Part shown: positions 47,401 to 62,400 of the stretch, in pieces
Position numbering within the stretch: the first letter of the stretch is position 1
Layout of the letters: every line of letters starts with the position of its first letter
Assembly (NCBI GenBank): GCA_018340805.1
Contig: JACMZG010000008.1
Coordinates: 12,383,742-12,447,741 of the forward strand
Length of the DNA: 64,000 nucleotides
Direction of reading: 5' to 3'
Origin: Microvelia longipes
Taxonomy: Eukaryota; Arthropoda; Insecta; Hemiptera; Veliidae
The notes under the pieces: generated by a model
Seen by the model: the letters and a program-made list of their open reading frames with translations, nothing else
Databases searched by the model: none
What the model was told of the DNA's origin: nothing
Position numbers and translations under genes: made by a program

Positions 47401-50400
47401 AGATTCCTCTTCTACCATTGGTGCCATCGATTGTCTCATAGACCTTCTTACAGGTGCCATCGATCCTTGACGTTCTTTCAGATCCATTGGTGCCATCGAT
47501 TGTCTCATTGACGTCTTACGGCTCCTCAGGGTGCCATCGATTGTCTCATAGACCTTCTTACAGGCTCCTCAGTTTTTCTACCATTGGTCCATCGATTGTC
47601 CATAGACCTTCTTACAGCTCCTCAGTTCTTCTAACATTGGTGCCATCGATGGTCTCATTGACGTTCTGTAAGGCTTCTCAGATTCCTCTTCTACCATTGG
47701 TGCCATCGATTGTCTCATAGAACTTCTTACAGGCTCCTCAGTTTCTTCTTCTAACATTGGTGCCATCGATTGTCTTACAGACATTCGGTTAGGCTTTTCA
47801 AATTCTTCTTCTACCATAGGTACGATTGACTGTCTCATAGACTTTTTGCCAGGGTTTTCAGACTCTTCTTCTACCAATGGCGCCATTGATTGTCTTATAG
47901 ACCTTCTATCAGGCCTTTCAGATTCTTCTCCTACAATTGGTGCCATTGATTGTCTTATAGACATTCGGTTAGGATTTTCAGATTCTTCTTCTACCATTGA
48001 CTGTCTCATAGACATTCTGTTAGGTTTGCCAGATTCATCTTCTACCATAGAAGGCATTAATTGTGTCATAGACCTTCTATCAGGCTTTTCCAATTCCTCC
48101 TCCGCCGTTGACAATCTTACTGACACTACCTTATCAGTTATAGGGACCGTTGATTTCTTGGCTAATGATCTGTTAGATTTTATATTGTCTTCTATAAAAG
48201 GTTCAATAGATGTCTTTGACATTCTGACAGGAATTTCTAAATCAAAAGTTAATTGTCTTAACGGGTTTTCAAAAGTAACACCATCTTCTGTTGTTCGGTC
48301 TGATTCAGAAATATTGTTTAAATTTTCTTGAAGAATTGGAAAATCTGGAAGAAGTGATAAATCTTTTTCTTGTTGATCTGATTCATATTCAGGCATTGTA
48401 TTTTTCTGGTCTGTTAAAACAGTATTTTCCTCTGGAAATTTAATTTCTGATGTTGGCACTGTTGACATTTTTGAAAGAATACATCTAGGTTTATTCAAAT
48501 CATCTAGATCATTATTAGCAGATTGTCTACTATAAATTCCCTCTTCCAGTTGCAAGTCAGTCTTATCCACTGATAAAGTAGACAGCCTCCCAGGCACTTG
48601 GTCTGGTGTATTTGAAACAAACTCATCTTCAGGGGCAGTTGAATTCCATACCATATTTTTCAAAAGAGTCTTAACATTATCATCAAGATTAGGACAATTT
48701 GATTGCTGCATGGAAACCATATTAGAAGTTTCTGAGTACTCAGGTAATGGTGCAAAAGAATATAGAGATTTTTTATTAAGTTTTATTAAATTGTCATCAT
48801 AAAAGGATGGATTATCTGCTTTTTCAGGTTTTAATTCTATTTCCACTAAATTATCTTTTAAAACTGGCGCAACAGAAGAATTTGACAATGGAATACTGTA
48901 TGGAAGGTCTGCACCAGAATCGTTCAGAACTCCAGGACATTCATTTTCAGCCAAAGTCATTTGACAAGTTTCATTCATAGAAACTTCATCTCTTTCTTGT
49001 TTGAATGAATTATCATAAATAAATGGATGTACTCTCTCTGGACTCACAGTTAAGTTACTCCGTCTATAGTCTTGAACTAAGGAATATTGCAATTTATTTT
49101 TCAAATCAGAAGTATTGCCAATGGACTTATTCGTATCATCAATATGTTCTGGGATTTGCACAACCTCAACAAATGGCTCATGAGACAAATTTGCCATTTC
49201 CATATGACTATCAGATTTATTAGTTTCATTATTACAGTCAAAAGTATCACCACTTCCAAATGAGTCTCCAAGATCATCTTTTCCAGGTATTTGATTCTGT
49301 GACTGGAATTTGGTGTAGAAATCTCCAGCTGAGAAACAGTTTTCAACTCTAGTGTTGGAATTGATTATTCCAGTTTCCTCCATTTTCATGTCATCTAATT
49401 TTCTTTTTTCACTTCTTGAATTTTCTTGAGAGTCATTATTCATGGATTGAGCGAGAGGATGAACGGAAGACAAATGAAACAAAGATAAGTTGGGAGGAGC
49501 AACATTACATTTAGTTTGGACTTTTTTCATCAAAGCTGACAAATTAACAGATTCTCCGGAAGATTCAGTATCACTAGAATAATCAGCATTTAGTTTCTGT
49601 TCTGAGTAGACAGCATTTTGATTGATTCCAGGTAAATCCTGGTCAAAGGCACAAGTCATGGATATATTAGCACTTCCACAGGTTGTATTCATAGAATTAT
49701 TTTTACTTAAAATATCCAAAGAAGGATTAACAGTTTCTGATCTGTTGAGAGTGATTGCACTGCCACTGGGAGTTAAAGGATGCAAACCAGCCATTGTAAG
49801 ACTTACACAAGATGTATTCTGGTTGTAGGAAAACTGTTTCTGTAAAGAGCTAATATTATGAGATATATCCATATCGTCTCCTCCATTGTCAGGTAAATCT
49901 GAGAGTCTGTATCGTTTATGAGCAGGGGACTGAGAACTGAGAGTTTTAGCCAGAACACTGCTGTTATAGAGAGCAGAGTAACTCGGTTGATCGGAACAAG
50001 TCGGTTGAATAACACTCATATAACTCTGGTAATTTTTGGATTCAGAATTCGCCAGTATAGGATTCAACATGTTTTCTTTATTACCAATGGATTTTTCTAG
50101 AGGTAAAGATTGATTGATCAACGCATTTCCACAGGAACTATTAAATATTACATTGGAAGGGATGACAGGGGTCTTCTGCATGAAAGAGTCCTGACTCTTC
50201 TTCAAGCAAACATTGCCAGTTAACTCCATGGAATCGTTCATCAATTCTTGCTGGTGGATATTAGTCATTATCATGTGACTAGAGCTGTAAGACTGGGAGC
50301 ATTGATAATCAACACAAGATATGTTCATGTCACTGCTCTCTAGATCTGTCTTTTCATGATTGTTTAAGGTTTTAATTATATTACACGGTGAATTTAAACT

Positions 50401-53400
50401 GAAACAAACAAAACAAAATCAAACTAAACTATAATTCTGATCAAAATAGATGGTTTCAATGTTTTTTTTTATTCTCAAAGGTATTTGACAAGAGCATTTG
50501 CATTTTAAAGATCATCATAGCCAGAGTTTTGAGTGAGCACAAAAAATGTTGTCAAGTTTCGATTTTGAAAAGGTGGTCATAGTTTAGTATAATCAACAGG
50601 ATAAACATGAGCTTTTCCTTTGAAATTTTCAGAAAATGTTAAGTAATAATAATAATGCTTGGTCTATGAAGTATGAACCAAAAACTTAAGAAGGAATGGA
50701 TTACTGAGCAGTAAGGAAACAAGATTTTCAGGTAATTCACCGGTTATAGTATTTCTATAATAGTATGATAAGAGACCTCCCCACCGTGAAATTTTATAAC
50801 ATTTATCAAGCGGTATCCATAACCGTAATACACTTTAATCACCCTCATATAGGCCTGAATATAGGCCCCAAAGCCTTTCAACAAACCCAATAAAAGATGC
50901 ATTATATTCTACAAGGGATGGTGCGTTATACTCTAACACCATTGAAGACAGTACAATAACTAATTCATCACTCGAAACAAATACTTATTTGATAACTGAA
51001 AAATTTGCCTAGTTTTGGGTGGGTGCTATCGTATAATATACTTATACTAAAATATAAAAAGGCTTATGAGTATTATTATAAGTGACCTACCAATAAAGGA
51101 TACAAAACATCCATTATCCGGTTTGAAGGATATATAATTAAAGTAATAATGCATAAAATAAGTTGCACATAAAACGGTTATAGACCCCTCTCCCCTTAAT
51201 AAATGTACTAAAATTGTAGTTTTTAGAGAAATTAATTTGTATTGATTTTGGACCTCCAGACCAAAATTTAAATGAAAAAGAGACCAGTCAAGTTTATAAT
51301 AACACAATTTACTTGAAATTAAATGTGGGTTAAATGGGGGTTAACTTAAATGAGGAATAGTTTGGATTCCATTATCACAAGCTGCTAGAAATCAGCGCTG
51401 CGGCGGACCTGTGTGGATTACTCATGAACTAACTCCGTCAGCTTTCCAAAAAATACCGATTATATTTTTAACTTTAAATTTATGTATACCATGGAAACTA
51501 TTGGTTATGACAGCTGCATTTATTGTAATAATAATATTTTTCTTTTCATTTCTTATTATTTTAACGAAAAATTCAGAAACTAATAGTGAAAAAGTTTTTT
51601 AAACTTCTAGGTGTAATTAGAAGCAACATAACACACATCCAGCAACATAACACTACTCATGGCTGGTAAGTTTACATTCCATTTAATTATTTAATAATTT
51701 ATTAAATCGAAATAATCAGGTGATCAATCACATGTGCAAGTCTAAATTAAAAATTAAAAAAAAACTCCAGAAACACTTTTTAAATTATTTTAGGCAAAAT
51801 CTTCTAGCCACTAATGTTCATTACTACCTGATTAAATTATTAAATAAAAAGTATACTTAATTGGTATCAGAAGGGTTCTATCGAAGTTTAAAGACAACAA
51901 AGACCTCGCAAAATGCTTCGGCTAGTTAGAAGTATGACTAAAAAGTATAAAAAGCTTATTTCAAGTTGAATCTAGGCAAAAAGCAGAAAATTAAGCCAAC
52001 CCCACTCAGTTGAAAAGTAGGTCTGCCGCGGCGCTAGCGTCGATCGGAATCCAAATCTTCCCATCTTTGAGTCGACAGTCTTACTGTTTAAGTATCTACA
52101 GTCTCAGGTCTAGACATTAACTGTCGAAACAAAAGTAAAATGACTATCCTATTTTGACAATATTTGGATTACGAATACACATAAAACTAAAGTCTATTAT
52201 TTTTATAATATCTCAATTTTATCAAACATACTTTGATGTGTTACATAAGACTGTACAGGATTCATGAATATTCACATCTAATGACTTCTTCAGGGTTTCA
52301 AGCGTGACTCCATTAAGAATAGTGCTGAGCTCATCAGCTGCATCAATTCAATAAATTGAAAATGAGTATCTATTAGTTTCTTTTGATGTTGTCGACCTGT
52401 TTACTAGCATTCCACCTGATGTATGTTTGAAGCTTATGAATATAATTCTCAAGAGGACATCGCATGACAAGATCTTAAATGCTGAGATGATAGAACTTAT
52501 AAATATTTGTTTTCAATATAATTACGCTGCTTTTAATGGAATAATTTATTCCAACCCTAAAGGCCTTGCTATGGGAAGTCCTTTAAGTTGCTTAGCCGCT
52601 GAGGTGTTTATGCACAATTTTTACAAGCATTGTGTTAGCAGCGATAATAATATTTAAAAAGTTTATTGTTTTGTGGAAGAGGTATGTGACGATATTTTTA
52701 TAATTTGGCGTGGATCCATGCAGCAGTTGCACTCTTTTCTTTCATATCTCAACGAATGTTATCAAGGCATCCAGTTTACAATGGAAGCAGAAAATAGTAG
52801 AGGAACTCTTAACTATCTCGACCTCACTTAATTAAGGTTAATAATAAGATCGAATTTTCTATCTATCGTAAGTCTACGTGTACAGATACTGTTCTCCATG
52901 CTGGATCCAGACACCCATGGTCACAGAAACTAGCAGCGTTTCACAGCTACACGTATCGCTTGGTCAATACGCCCCTTAGTAATGATAATTTTGAGAAGGA
53001 GAAGAGTATTATCTACCATATTGCCAAGAACAACGTGGATAAATTGATTCAGAAAAAATTTAGGGAAAAAGCCATGAAATGTATTTACTCTGACAGCAAA
53101 GACCTGAGCAACGCTAATGAGCCTGAAAAATGGTGTTCATTACCATATATAGGTCCTGTCTCTTCGACTATATCTAATGTTTTAAAGAAGGCAGGTATCC
53201 GGACTGCATACCGTTCTGTTCGGACTTTAAGGCAAGAACTGTCTAAGCCAAAGGATACTATTCAACCTATTGATAAGAGCGGGGTTTACCTTATAAAGTG
53301 TGGTTACCAGAACTGTGGCAAGTACTACTTAGGCCAGACCGGGCGCAAATTTTTGGCCCGTTTTAAAGAGCACTTAAAAGGGCACACAAACTTTTTCACT

Positions 53401-56400
53401 CACATAGATAGGGCCATGAAGTTGCATTTATGCACTTTGAGGATAAAGGCTACAGATTAAATTCGCTAGAAAATTAGGAGATTAAAAGAGCCTTTGATAA
53501 GGACGCGGTGAATTGCCTGAATGATAAGAGTGACGGAGAGAGATCAGTGATCATTCAAGCCCTAGCCTATCATACCCTTCCCTCTTCAGTCAGGCTTCAG
53601 TCTTTGGATTGTCTGTTAGACGCCTGCACTCAACTCACCGGTAATTAATTAATTATTCATTCGCCTTTTTATTAATTTATTGATTTATTTCTTTGTTTTT
53701 TATCTTTTGACTTTTATTAACCTTTAAATTGTATGTATTGTTATTAGTTCTTTGTTTACTTGTTTTTAGGCACTGTTGATGGCATTATTGCCAAAAGCCG
53801 GCTCTGCTTTTATTTAATAAATTATTTTGTGGAGAGACGTGTTGGTTTTTTTTTTATATTCACATCTAACTTTTAGATCTTTCACAAAGCAGTGTTTCTA
53901 TTTTCTTTCCCCAATCTTATATTTCACAGACCATGTGCCACAAAAACAAGTAAATCAGATTCTGTCTTGACTGGGATTTGAACCTTGGCATAGCTGTAAG
54001 ACTGAGTGGCATAAAGCAAAGACCACTTGGTCATTACACAACAATTATTTACTAACTATAATACAAAGATTTTATAAATTAACACAGATTGGCCAGCTGT
54101 ATAAATTAAGCTATAAAACAAACTTACTCTTTAAGGATCTGAGATGAGTCAGATGAAGCTGTAAACTCTTCTTCATATGCTGGTGTCTCGCATATAACTA
54201 CTGATTCAGCAGCTGAATCAAATTCCCTGATAACAGAAAAATGTCATAAGAACTCACTTCTTGTCATTAGTTATAATTTTATTTTATTTAATTGTTCTCA
54301 TTTATCATTAAAATTATAATGTTTCACAATATAATTGTGCGAGAGACACCTAGGAAAATGCAATGCTACATCTGGGAACTGTTTCATCATTTGACAATCG
54401 TCATCATTGATGGCTCGACATAATGTCATGTCCCACTCTATTTCTTTTTCTAACTTATCAGGGCACCACTGACAGAGCCTGAACTCACTCTGACCTTCAA
54501 TTAAAATTCCAAAGAATATAAAGTGAAGTATTTACCAGACAAGCGGTGCTCTCTTACCGCATTTTCCTTGTTACATTTTCTTGGTGTCTCTCACACAATT
54601 ATATAGTGTCATATAAAAATTACATAGCAGAGCCACCGCCACTGATAAGAAATAAAAAACCAAAGGCTGATCATTGTTAAAGTCCTTATGGGGTTTTTTG
54701 GTTTTTCTTATTTGTGACAATTATTTCTTTAAATCTTTCCTTAAAGTGCTTTGATTCAATTAATTTTAGGGTTTAGGAACATAGTAGAATCACTATTTCA
54801 TTGAGAAAAAGGGTTTTAATGGGATGTCATGAGCATTTAAATTGAGTGATAAAAAGGAGAAAATCACAATACAGTGTTTTATTTTATTTATTGTTAATTT
54901 ATGATAATAATAATAAATTTATTTGAACAGATACACTACACATATTTACATGTTTTGCTCTTGTCAAAAGTTAGCAATTACAAAGAAAAAACCTTTTTTA
55001 CAAGATAAAAATAAAAATTTAAACAACAATAATTTTACTTAAAAATTCATTAACTGAGTAAAATATATTCTCACTTAAGTAGAGCTTTAAATTATTTTTA
55101 AACTTCTTCCTAGCGAGTGCCATCGTTTCTTCTTTAAGCTTATTTAATATTTTAATTCCAATAAATTGTCGAGAAGTGCTGGAAAGTTTGTGGCAATGAC
55201 ATGGTAAGTTAATTTTATTAATACATCTGGTAGAATAACTATGATTTTTCTTCGCTAGCTCATTATACTCACTGTGAACTTCAACTGCCGCTGCCAAAAT
55301 AAATATAGCAGGTAACTTAAGTCTCTTAAATAAAGGAATGCTTTCATCCCACTTGGCCTTACAAATTCCTCTAATGGCTTTTTTCTGCACCAGCAGAACT
55401 TGATGAGCGTGCGGAGAGTTTCCCCAGGCCGTAACCCAGTAAGTAAGTAGAGAGTGAAAGTGTGTGTTGTAAACTTTAAGTACTGTACTCGTATCAAGAT
55501 GTGAACTCAATTTTCTCAATAGATAGACTACTGAAGACAACCTCTTAACTAGAGCTTCACACTGAGGTTTCCATGACAGAGACTGGTCAATAAGGACTCC
55601 TAAAATGTTAAGAGGTACGGCAGTGTGAGATGTTCTCTTTAAGGTAAGTAGCAGTTTCAGGTTTTTGTTTTCATTTAACTGATGATACTTTTAAATAATT
55701 TTAGTTTACACAAACACACAAAATTACTCCCAAGCTAAGCCGATGATAAAAAAAAATTGATCACCCTTTCATTTTCCCGCAATTATAGCCAAACTTAAAA
55801 CTGTTTCTTTGAATAGCCAATTCATGTTTTGCAAAACTCGGTAGTATCGCATTATACAAATAATGTTTCAACTGAATTGTCCATTCTAGGTAGGGTTGCC
55901 AGATTTTTGGAAATCAAGTCCAGGACAAACACAATCCCTCCCCCTTTTCCAGTTTTTAATACTACATATAATACCTTACCCTTTAGTAATTACTTTGTAA
56001 GAGTTATAACTTGCTTGGCCAAAACAATGAACAGATTCAAATAAACTTAATCATAATAAAATCGCTAAAAACTTTAAAGTACACAATGGCTAAGTATAAT
56101 AATACTTTTGCAAGGACTTAATAAATAAATCTAGACCTACAGTTAAACTTTTCTTATACACATTTCTTATGTTATATGGTTTCTAAAGAAGTGCTTAATT
56201 AATTAAAAAGTTATTTAAATTAACTTTAGTTAATTTAAAAATCAAATTACAAAATGGTTTCCAACATCTAAATAAAAATGTTCAATTCTTTTTGTCAAAA
56301 GTGGAACATTCCAATTTTCAATTTTAAACAATCAGTTTAATTGAACAATGACACATCACACTTGAATTACAATAAAGATATTTACTAGTAGTAATATGGG

Positions 56401-59400
56401 GGGGGGGAGGGAGTGGTAGTAACTACTAGGCCACGTTGTAGGGTCCTTTTTGCCAGCTCCCTAAGATAGTGTTCTACTCCTTTTAATTTCAAGTGTAGGT
56501 ATATTTAATCTAATCTAGACAGAAGAGTCGTGAATTTCTATGATTCCTCTCATGCTTTTTTCAACAATTATACATATTTTCACTGACTAGGAACAACACG
56601 TGCCCTCGCTGTTAAACCAAACCTCCATACACTTTAAACTACAAGGCAGACACACTATAGTATTATAATGAATCTACTATGAGGGTCCTAAATTTTGCCT
56701 ACACCCAGTTTCATTTAGGTTAAGGGATCTTTAATGAGTACCTGACAACGCACAAGCACGAGACCACCGGCTTTACGTCCCTTCTGAAGGACGTAATACA
56801 CAAAATTTTTATCCCTCTCATAAAAATCCCAGAGGCCCGTGCTGGGATTGAACCCATGACTAAATAAACTCGGAAGTTTAAAGTCCATTCATTCTGTGTA
56901 TTGGTCACGTACCTTAACCACTACACCATGGGTGACAGGCCTAGCTTGCTATGAACTGGCATAACTTTCTATTGAACATGCACAGCTTGTTAGTGCACCG
57001 GCTGACACCCAACAGCATGAATCGATAGTAACTGACTCTTTAAATGAAAGTCTTTTATAAATAAAACCCTGTAGGGTTGTCAAATTAGACAACAAAGAGA
57101 GATAGTATAACCAAGAAGAGATCTTGTTTAGCGTTAACAAACAGATGGCTCCGTTAACTTACTTAATTTTATTAACACCAGCAAAGCTGACCCTCCGTCG
57201 CCTAACTTCAGTGGTGTCCTCTTCCTCCTCGTTCTGTCCCATATCAACAGACTGCAAAGGCTGTCGTGGTTTCCGAGGTTTCAAAATCTAAAATTGAAAC
57301 AAAAATTTATTTTTAAGAATACAAGAAATTGAAGTACTTCACATCAATTAATTAAAAAAAACACGTAACAGTTTTGTGTTTCTAAATGTATAAGTCTATC
57401 TCAAATAACCAATTTTTACCAATGAAAATGCACAAAAAGTATCAATTAAAAAAATCATAGTTTTGGTTTCAATCACTAATCAGTCCCCAGGAATCACACT
57501 TTACAATAAATGTGCACATAAATTTATATAAATACCTCAAGAACTGTGCAAGCCCCAAATGTAGATAGGGCCTCTTTGTATTTAAAATACATTATTAGAA
57601 ACATTGTTCATCATTTGTATAGTAATACTTCCCTATCTTGAAAGGAGGGGAAAGTATTACATTAGCAAAAAATCTAACACCCACTATTTCATCAAATCTC
57701 AATGTTTCAGCACATACAGATCCTAAAAAAATTGTTGTCAGTATGTATGCATATATTTGCGCGTTTATTGTTAACACATCCAAATTTCAATATTTATCCA
57801 AAATGGTGACACATTAAACATTCAAAAAAATCAAAACATATTTGTTTCATAAAAAGTGTTTCTAAAGATGTTTTGAAGTTTTCTGAGTTCACTGAGGCCT
57901 CAATCATTTCAGAGGCTTGCACAGTTATCTAGATGGTTATATCTTTATAGTTAGTTTTTTAGGAACGCAGCAGCGTTCCGCCCCGCCAAATCAAGAAGAA
58001 AAGTTAAAATACCCAGCTTAGTCAGTAAAAAAAGTCAAAAACCTATTAAAGCTGCCAGTGCATATTATACTGTACGCAACAAAGTAGGGTTTTGAGGGTC
58101 TGTAACGTGAAGATAACTGATACTATAAATAATAGTACATAATAATATGTACATTATTAATATTACATAAATAATAATATGTACTATAAATAATATTATA
58201 GGCTACATGTACATAAATAATATTATAATCTTCTTGAAAGGGCGTGTCTTGTGTAGATAAAAAAATAATAAAAAATCATCCAAATCGACCAAGCAGAAGT
58301 GGAGAAAAAGAGGTTTGAAAATTACATATTTGACGACTTCTTATTCTTCCGGCACTTTTTGCTGACACAACTATAGCCTAAACTACAGAACAGATTTTGA
58401 CGTATGAGCACTTTTTGGATTTATCTTATGCTTGTGTGCATTCATACCTAATAAAATCTCAAATTTGACATTCCTACGCTGAACATAGATCAAAAAACTA
58501 AGCTAGCGAACAATAGCAATGTTTATTCGTTGATGCACCAAACTGCCTAAACTACAGAACGGATTATGATGAGTGACGACTTTTTAGATTAGTCTTATGC
58601 TCGTGCACATTCTTACTTAATAAGATATCAGATTCGATTTATCTACGCTAAACAAAGAGTGAAAAACTAAGCTAGCAAACACTACTTTTATATAAATTGA
58701 CCTACCTGCACTCTTTACTAATGAATTGATTTTGGTGTTTGAGGACTTTTGGATTTATCTAATGCCTTTTAACATTCTTGTATCGATACCTCCCAAATTC
58801 ATAATTCCTACGCTGTACGCACCACAAAAACAGAGCTCAAGAGTGGTGTTTAGAATACCTTCACACCCTTTCCAACTTTATCTACAACACGTATCTTGTT
58901 TACTTCTGTTTTTACATAAAACAGGATCCGTACAAAAAATCGTGAAATCTAACCAAAAACCACTTACGTGGTAAAAACTCCCCGCCAAGTCTTTGGTCCA
59001 AAAAAGTAGGGAAACCAACTTTTCTGTCCCGCCAAGTCATGTCCGTATTGGGTGGAGACAGTCATTCGAATTTCAAAGTGAAGTTCCTAGGTTGGCAATA
59101 CTAAAGAGCCTTAGTAGAAGAATTAAAAACTTTCGGCCTAAAAGAATAAAAATATTCAAGCTGTGAGGCAATGATCAGCTTCTTCTCCTTGGCGGGGTGC
59201 CAGAAAAGTGAACCAACTTTAGAGGTAATGTTGACAAGGGTATATAGGGTATAGTGCCTGATTATATCATACCTTTATCGTTTCATTTATTTCTTGTGTT
59301 TACTCAATACGAACATGACTTGGCGGGACAAAAAAGTCGATTTTCCTAATTTTTTGGACTAAAGACTTGGTTCAACAGGTAAAGACTTTTACACAATACA

Positions 59401-62400
59401 CATACATACAGTATATACAAGTAAATACAAATAGTGACATATATAATTTAATTTTAATTATCTTTTCTTGTATTTTAATATTTAAGCCTTTTGGTAGGGA
59501 AGCCTTGTTCCAAGATTAGCAGCTTGTTTTAATTGATTCTTAAGCTTTTATATAAACCTAGTAAAATTTTATAAAGGGCAAAAACTGGAACTTGAGTGTA
59601 CAGGAAGGCTTTTAGTATTATTTTTTATGACAATGACAAGGGCCTGGTTGAACTAGAATATAATTTATCTTGCTGTAATATAGATTCATTGGTAACAGCC
59701 CAAATAGCTAATAGGGCCTTTATAATAAACATTCAGGATTAATAAGGCTGTAATGTGGACTACATACTGAGACAATGGATTAAATAAGGCTGTAATGTAG
59801 ACTACATATTGACACAATGGATTAAACAAGGCTGTAATGTGGACTACACACTGACACAATGGATTAAATAAGGCTGTAATGTGGACTACACACTGACACA
59901 ATGGATTAAATAAGACTGTAATGTGGACTACACATTGACACAATGGATTAAATGACATTGATATGGGGCTGCAAACAAAACCCACAATATTTTAACACCC
60001 TTGTCATGTGTCATGGCCAGGTTTATATGGAGACCTGCAAAAGCATTTGGAACAAATCTATTGTTTTCAAGACATTGACAATAGAAGTAGACTAAACATT
60101 TACCCCATGATGTATTTCCGTAGCTAAGCAATATTAACTAATCAAAAGAAAGAGGTCTAATTTTCTAGCAGATTATAAGAGGAACTAATAATTTGATAAA
60201 ATAGACTCAGGTCATTAGTGAGAAGCTATGTCCAAACACAAGTAAATTCACTTGATCATTTTTTTCTAGTAACAAAACAAGAAACTTTTGGCCTCTTTGC
60301 TCTTCCTCGGCACCTACCTGTTGCTGCATCGCGGCCACATGGTTGTTGTACTTTATCAGTTAGTCATATTACTGGTTTATATTAGTGGCATACTGATATG
60401 ATATAAGTGAATTTTCAAATGTATTACAGTTTAACACATGGCTAAAATCAGTTGACAGCGAGGGAAAAATAATGTTGATGAACCAATGAAGTTGGTCTGA
60501 TTTGAAATGGTGGGCGTAGATTAACATCCAGGAATAACCTTATTGGCTCCCTGGTCATCTGATTTTAGCTGTGTGTTACATTAAAGTGAAAAAACCTGAT
60601 TTGTTTTCATTGTGTCAATTAATGACATAATGTTTTGTTTGACATATATAAGTCAATCAATAAAATCAGAACAAATACTGTATGTTAGTGCGAGATGATA
60701 GAAATTTAAACGGAGATTCAATTCAATGTAAACAAATCAAACGCAGTTGGAGTTCGGTATAAAAACATCCTTTGAAAATCACTTAGACACATATAGAAAT
60801 ATTCAAAAGATGAAAAATAAACTAAAAATAGGTTTCGCCCCCACTGGGATTCGAACCAACAACCTTCGAGAAAAGAGAGCCAAGAAAGCTTACGAACATT
60901 AAAAAAAAAAAATGCCCGTTTTAGGGCCTTTCGGCCCATCAGGGTATTCACCCTGCGGGAACCACCTCAGGTGGGTTGCATCTACTACACTCTAAGAATT
61001 AATTAAAGTTGGCGAAATCATTTTAATACAAATACTATTCATAAAATCTTGGAGCGTAGCCCGGGCTGCGAACCCCGGACCTCTGGTGCCGAAATCGAAC
61101 GCCTTTACGATCACGGCCACGGAGGCAGACTTTACGAACATAGAGTGGCAATAATTTATACATAAAATTACAAAACAACATTCTCAAGGTTAACCATAAA
61201 ACATCAGTTATTGGATTTCAAATTGTCTAAATAAAAATTGCTGTGTTAAATCTCGATCCTAAGCAATAATATCTGAAAAATGTATTTTAAAATTTGACTT
61301 TTTTGAGTACTAGTGCTCTAATTTGTTAGTATTATAATGTAAGTTGTCTATACTGATTCCTGCAATGACGTCGCCGCGAGACTATAACCTAACATGTCAA
61401 AAAAATCCTTTTATTCATAAAAACTTTTATTGCATACATTTCCATTATTTTGACCTTTTTTATGATATTATTCTTTTCAACTTTTCTCTACTAACGTATT
61501 ACATTTTTTTTTTTAGTATATTCCCATCTTATTTATTGTATATAGAATACTTATTTTTTCTTTTTATTTTTACAAACTGTCCTTTTTATTATTTTAAATG
61601 TTTTTTATTGTAATTGTAGTTACACCTTAAATTCCTTTTTTTGTACTAATTATTTGCACTACTTTTTATATTTTTGTAAAAAACGCAAGTTTGTGAATTA
61701 TATATAAATAAATAAAAACCCCCCAAATGAATCACCTTATAAACTCCCAGCTTGATGTTAGTGAACCATACATGGTAGAATATGTGTAAAAAATTTCAGC
61801 CCAATCTGAACACTACATGAAGATTTGTGATTTAGGGTAATTTTTGTGGGTTTAATGAACGTTACACATATTTAATTATCCATAGGGTTCGGGATATTGA
61901 CAAAGTTGATTTTTGTACCAAGTTACATTTTGATTCTAGAAAGCATTCGAAAGATAGTGTGTCCCACACAAATGTCTAGGACACAACCTCTTAATGTCAG
62001 TTTCATTTCAGAAGATTCCTTCTCTTAACTGTCTCCACCAACCAGGCTCGTAGTCAGGTAGGGACAGGGAGGCATCCCTCCCAGAAAATTTTCCCCTCCT
62101 TTGACGAAGTAGATTACAGTGGAATTCCGTTGTAGATGTGTGAATTTCGTCCCCCTCTGGGATTGGTTTCCCTAAGAGATTTGGCAGGCTACAGGCCTGA
62201 CATATTCAGGTTGCCAATTTGTCTTGTACGTCTAAACCCCCCAAAAAATGTTTTCATATTTATAAGAAAAAAACAAAGCTGTTCTATGTCATGGGATCCT
62301 CCAGTTTTGGAAAACTAATGAAACATCACAGAACTCTTTAAGACTTCAAACTTGTCAATTGAGTATTACTAAAACATTAGGAAGTAAACTATCTATACAT

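Larger units (their letters stand above)
52282..53855 (+). mobile_element. Penelope-like element, 5'-truncated, 14-bp target duplication
   Basis: ATATTCACATCTAA lies at 52268-52281 and 53856-53869. The element holds the C-terminal RT half, a GIY-YIG-type endonuclease and an A+T-rich 3' region with a hammerhead-like motif. Inserted antisense in the KNL1 intron between exons 3 and 4. The 5' RT part is missing. Confidence 0.9.

Noticed and set aside
46781..48331. Several plus-strand open frames opposite the KNL1 exon
   Set aside because: Antisense shadows of the repetitive coding exon; the minus strand has splice-consistent frames and KNL1 motifs.
53935..54052. Functional tRNA gene
   Set aside because: B box is good but the acceptor stem does not pair and no cloverleaf closes; treated as a SINE head.
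59686..59985. Minus-strand open frame with FNPLCQCVVHITAL repeats
   Set aside because: Product of the 42-bp minisatellite in KNL1 intron 1.
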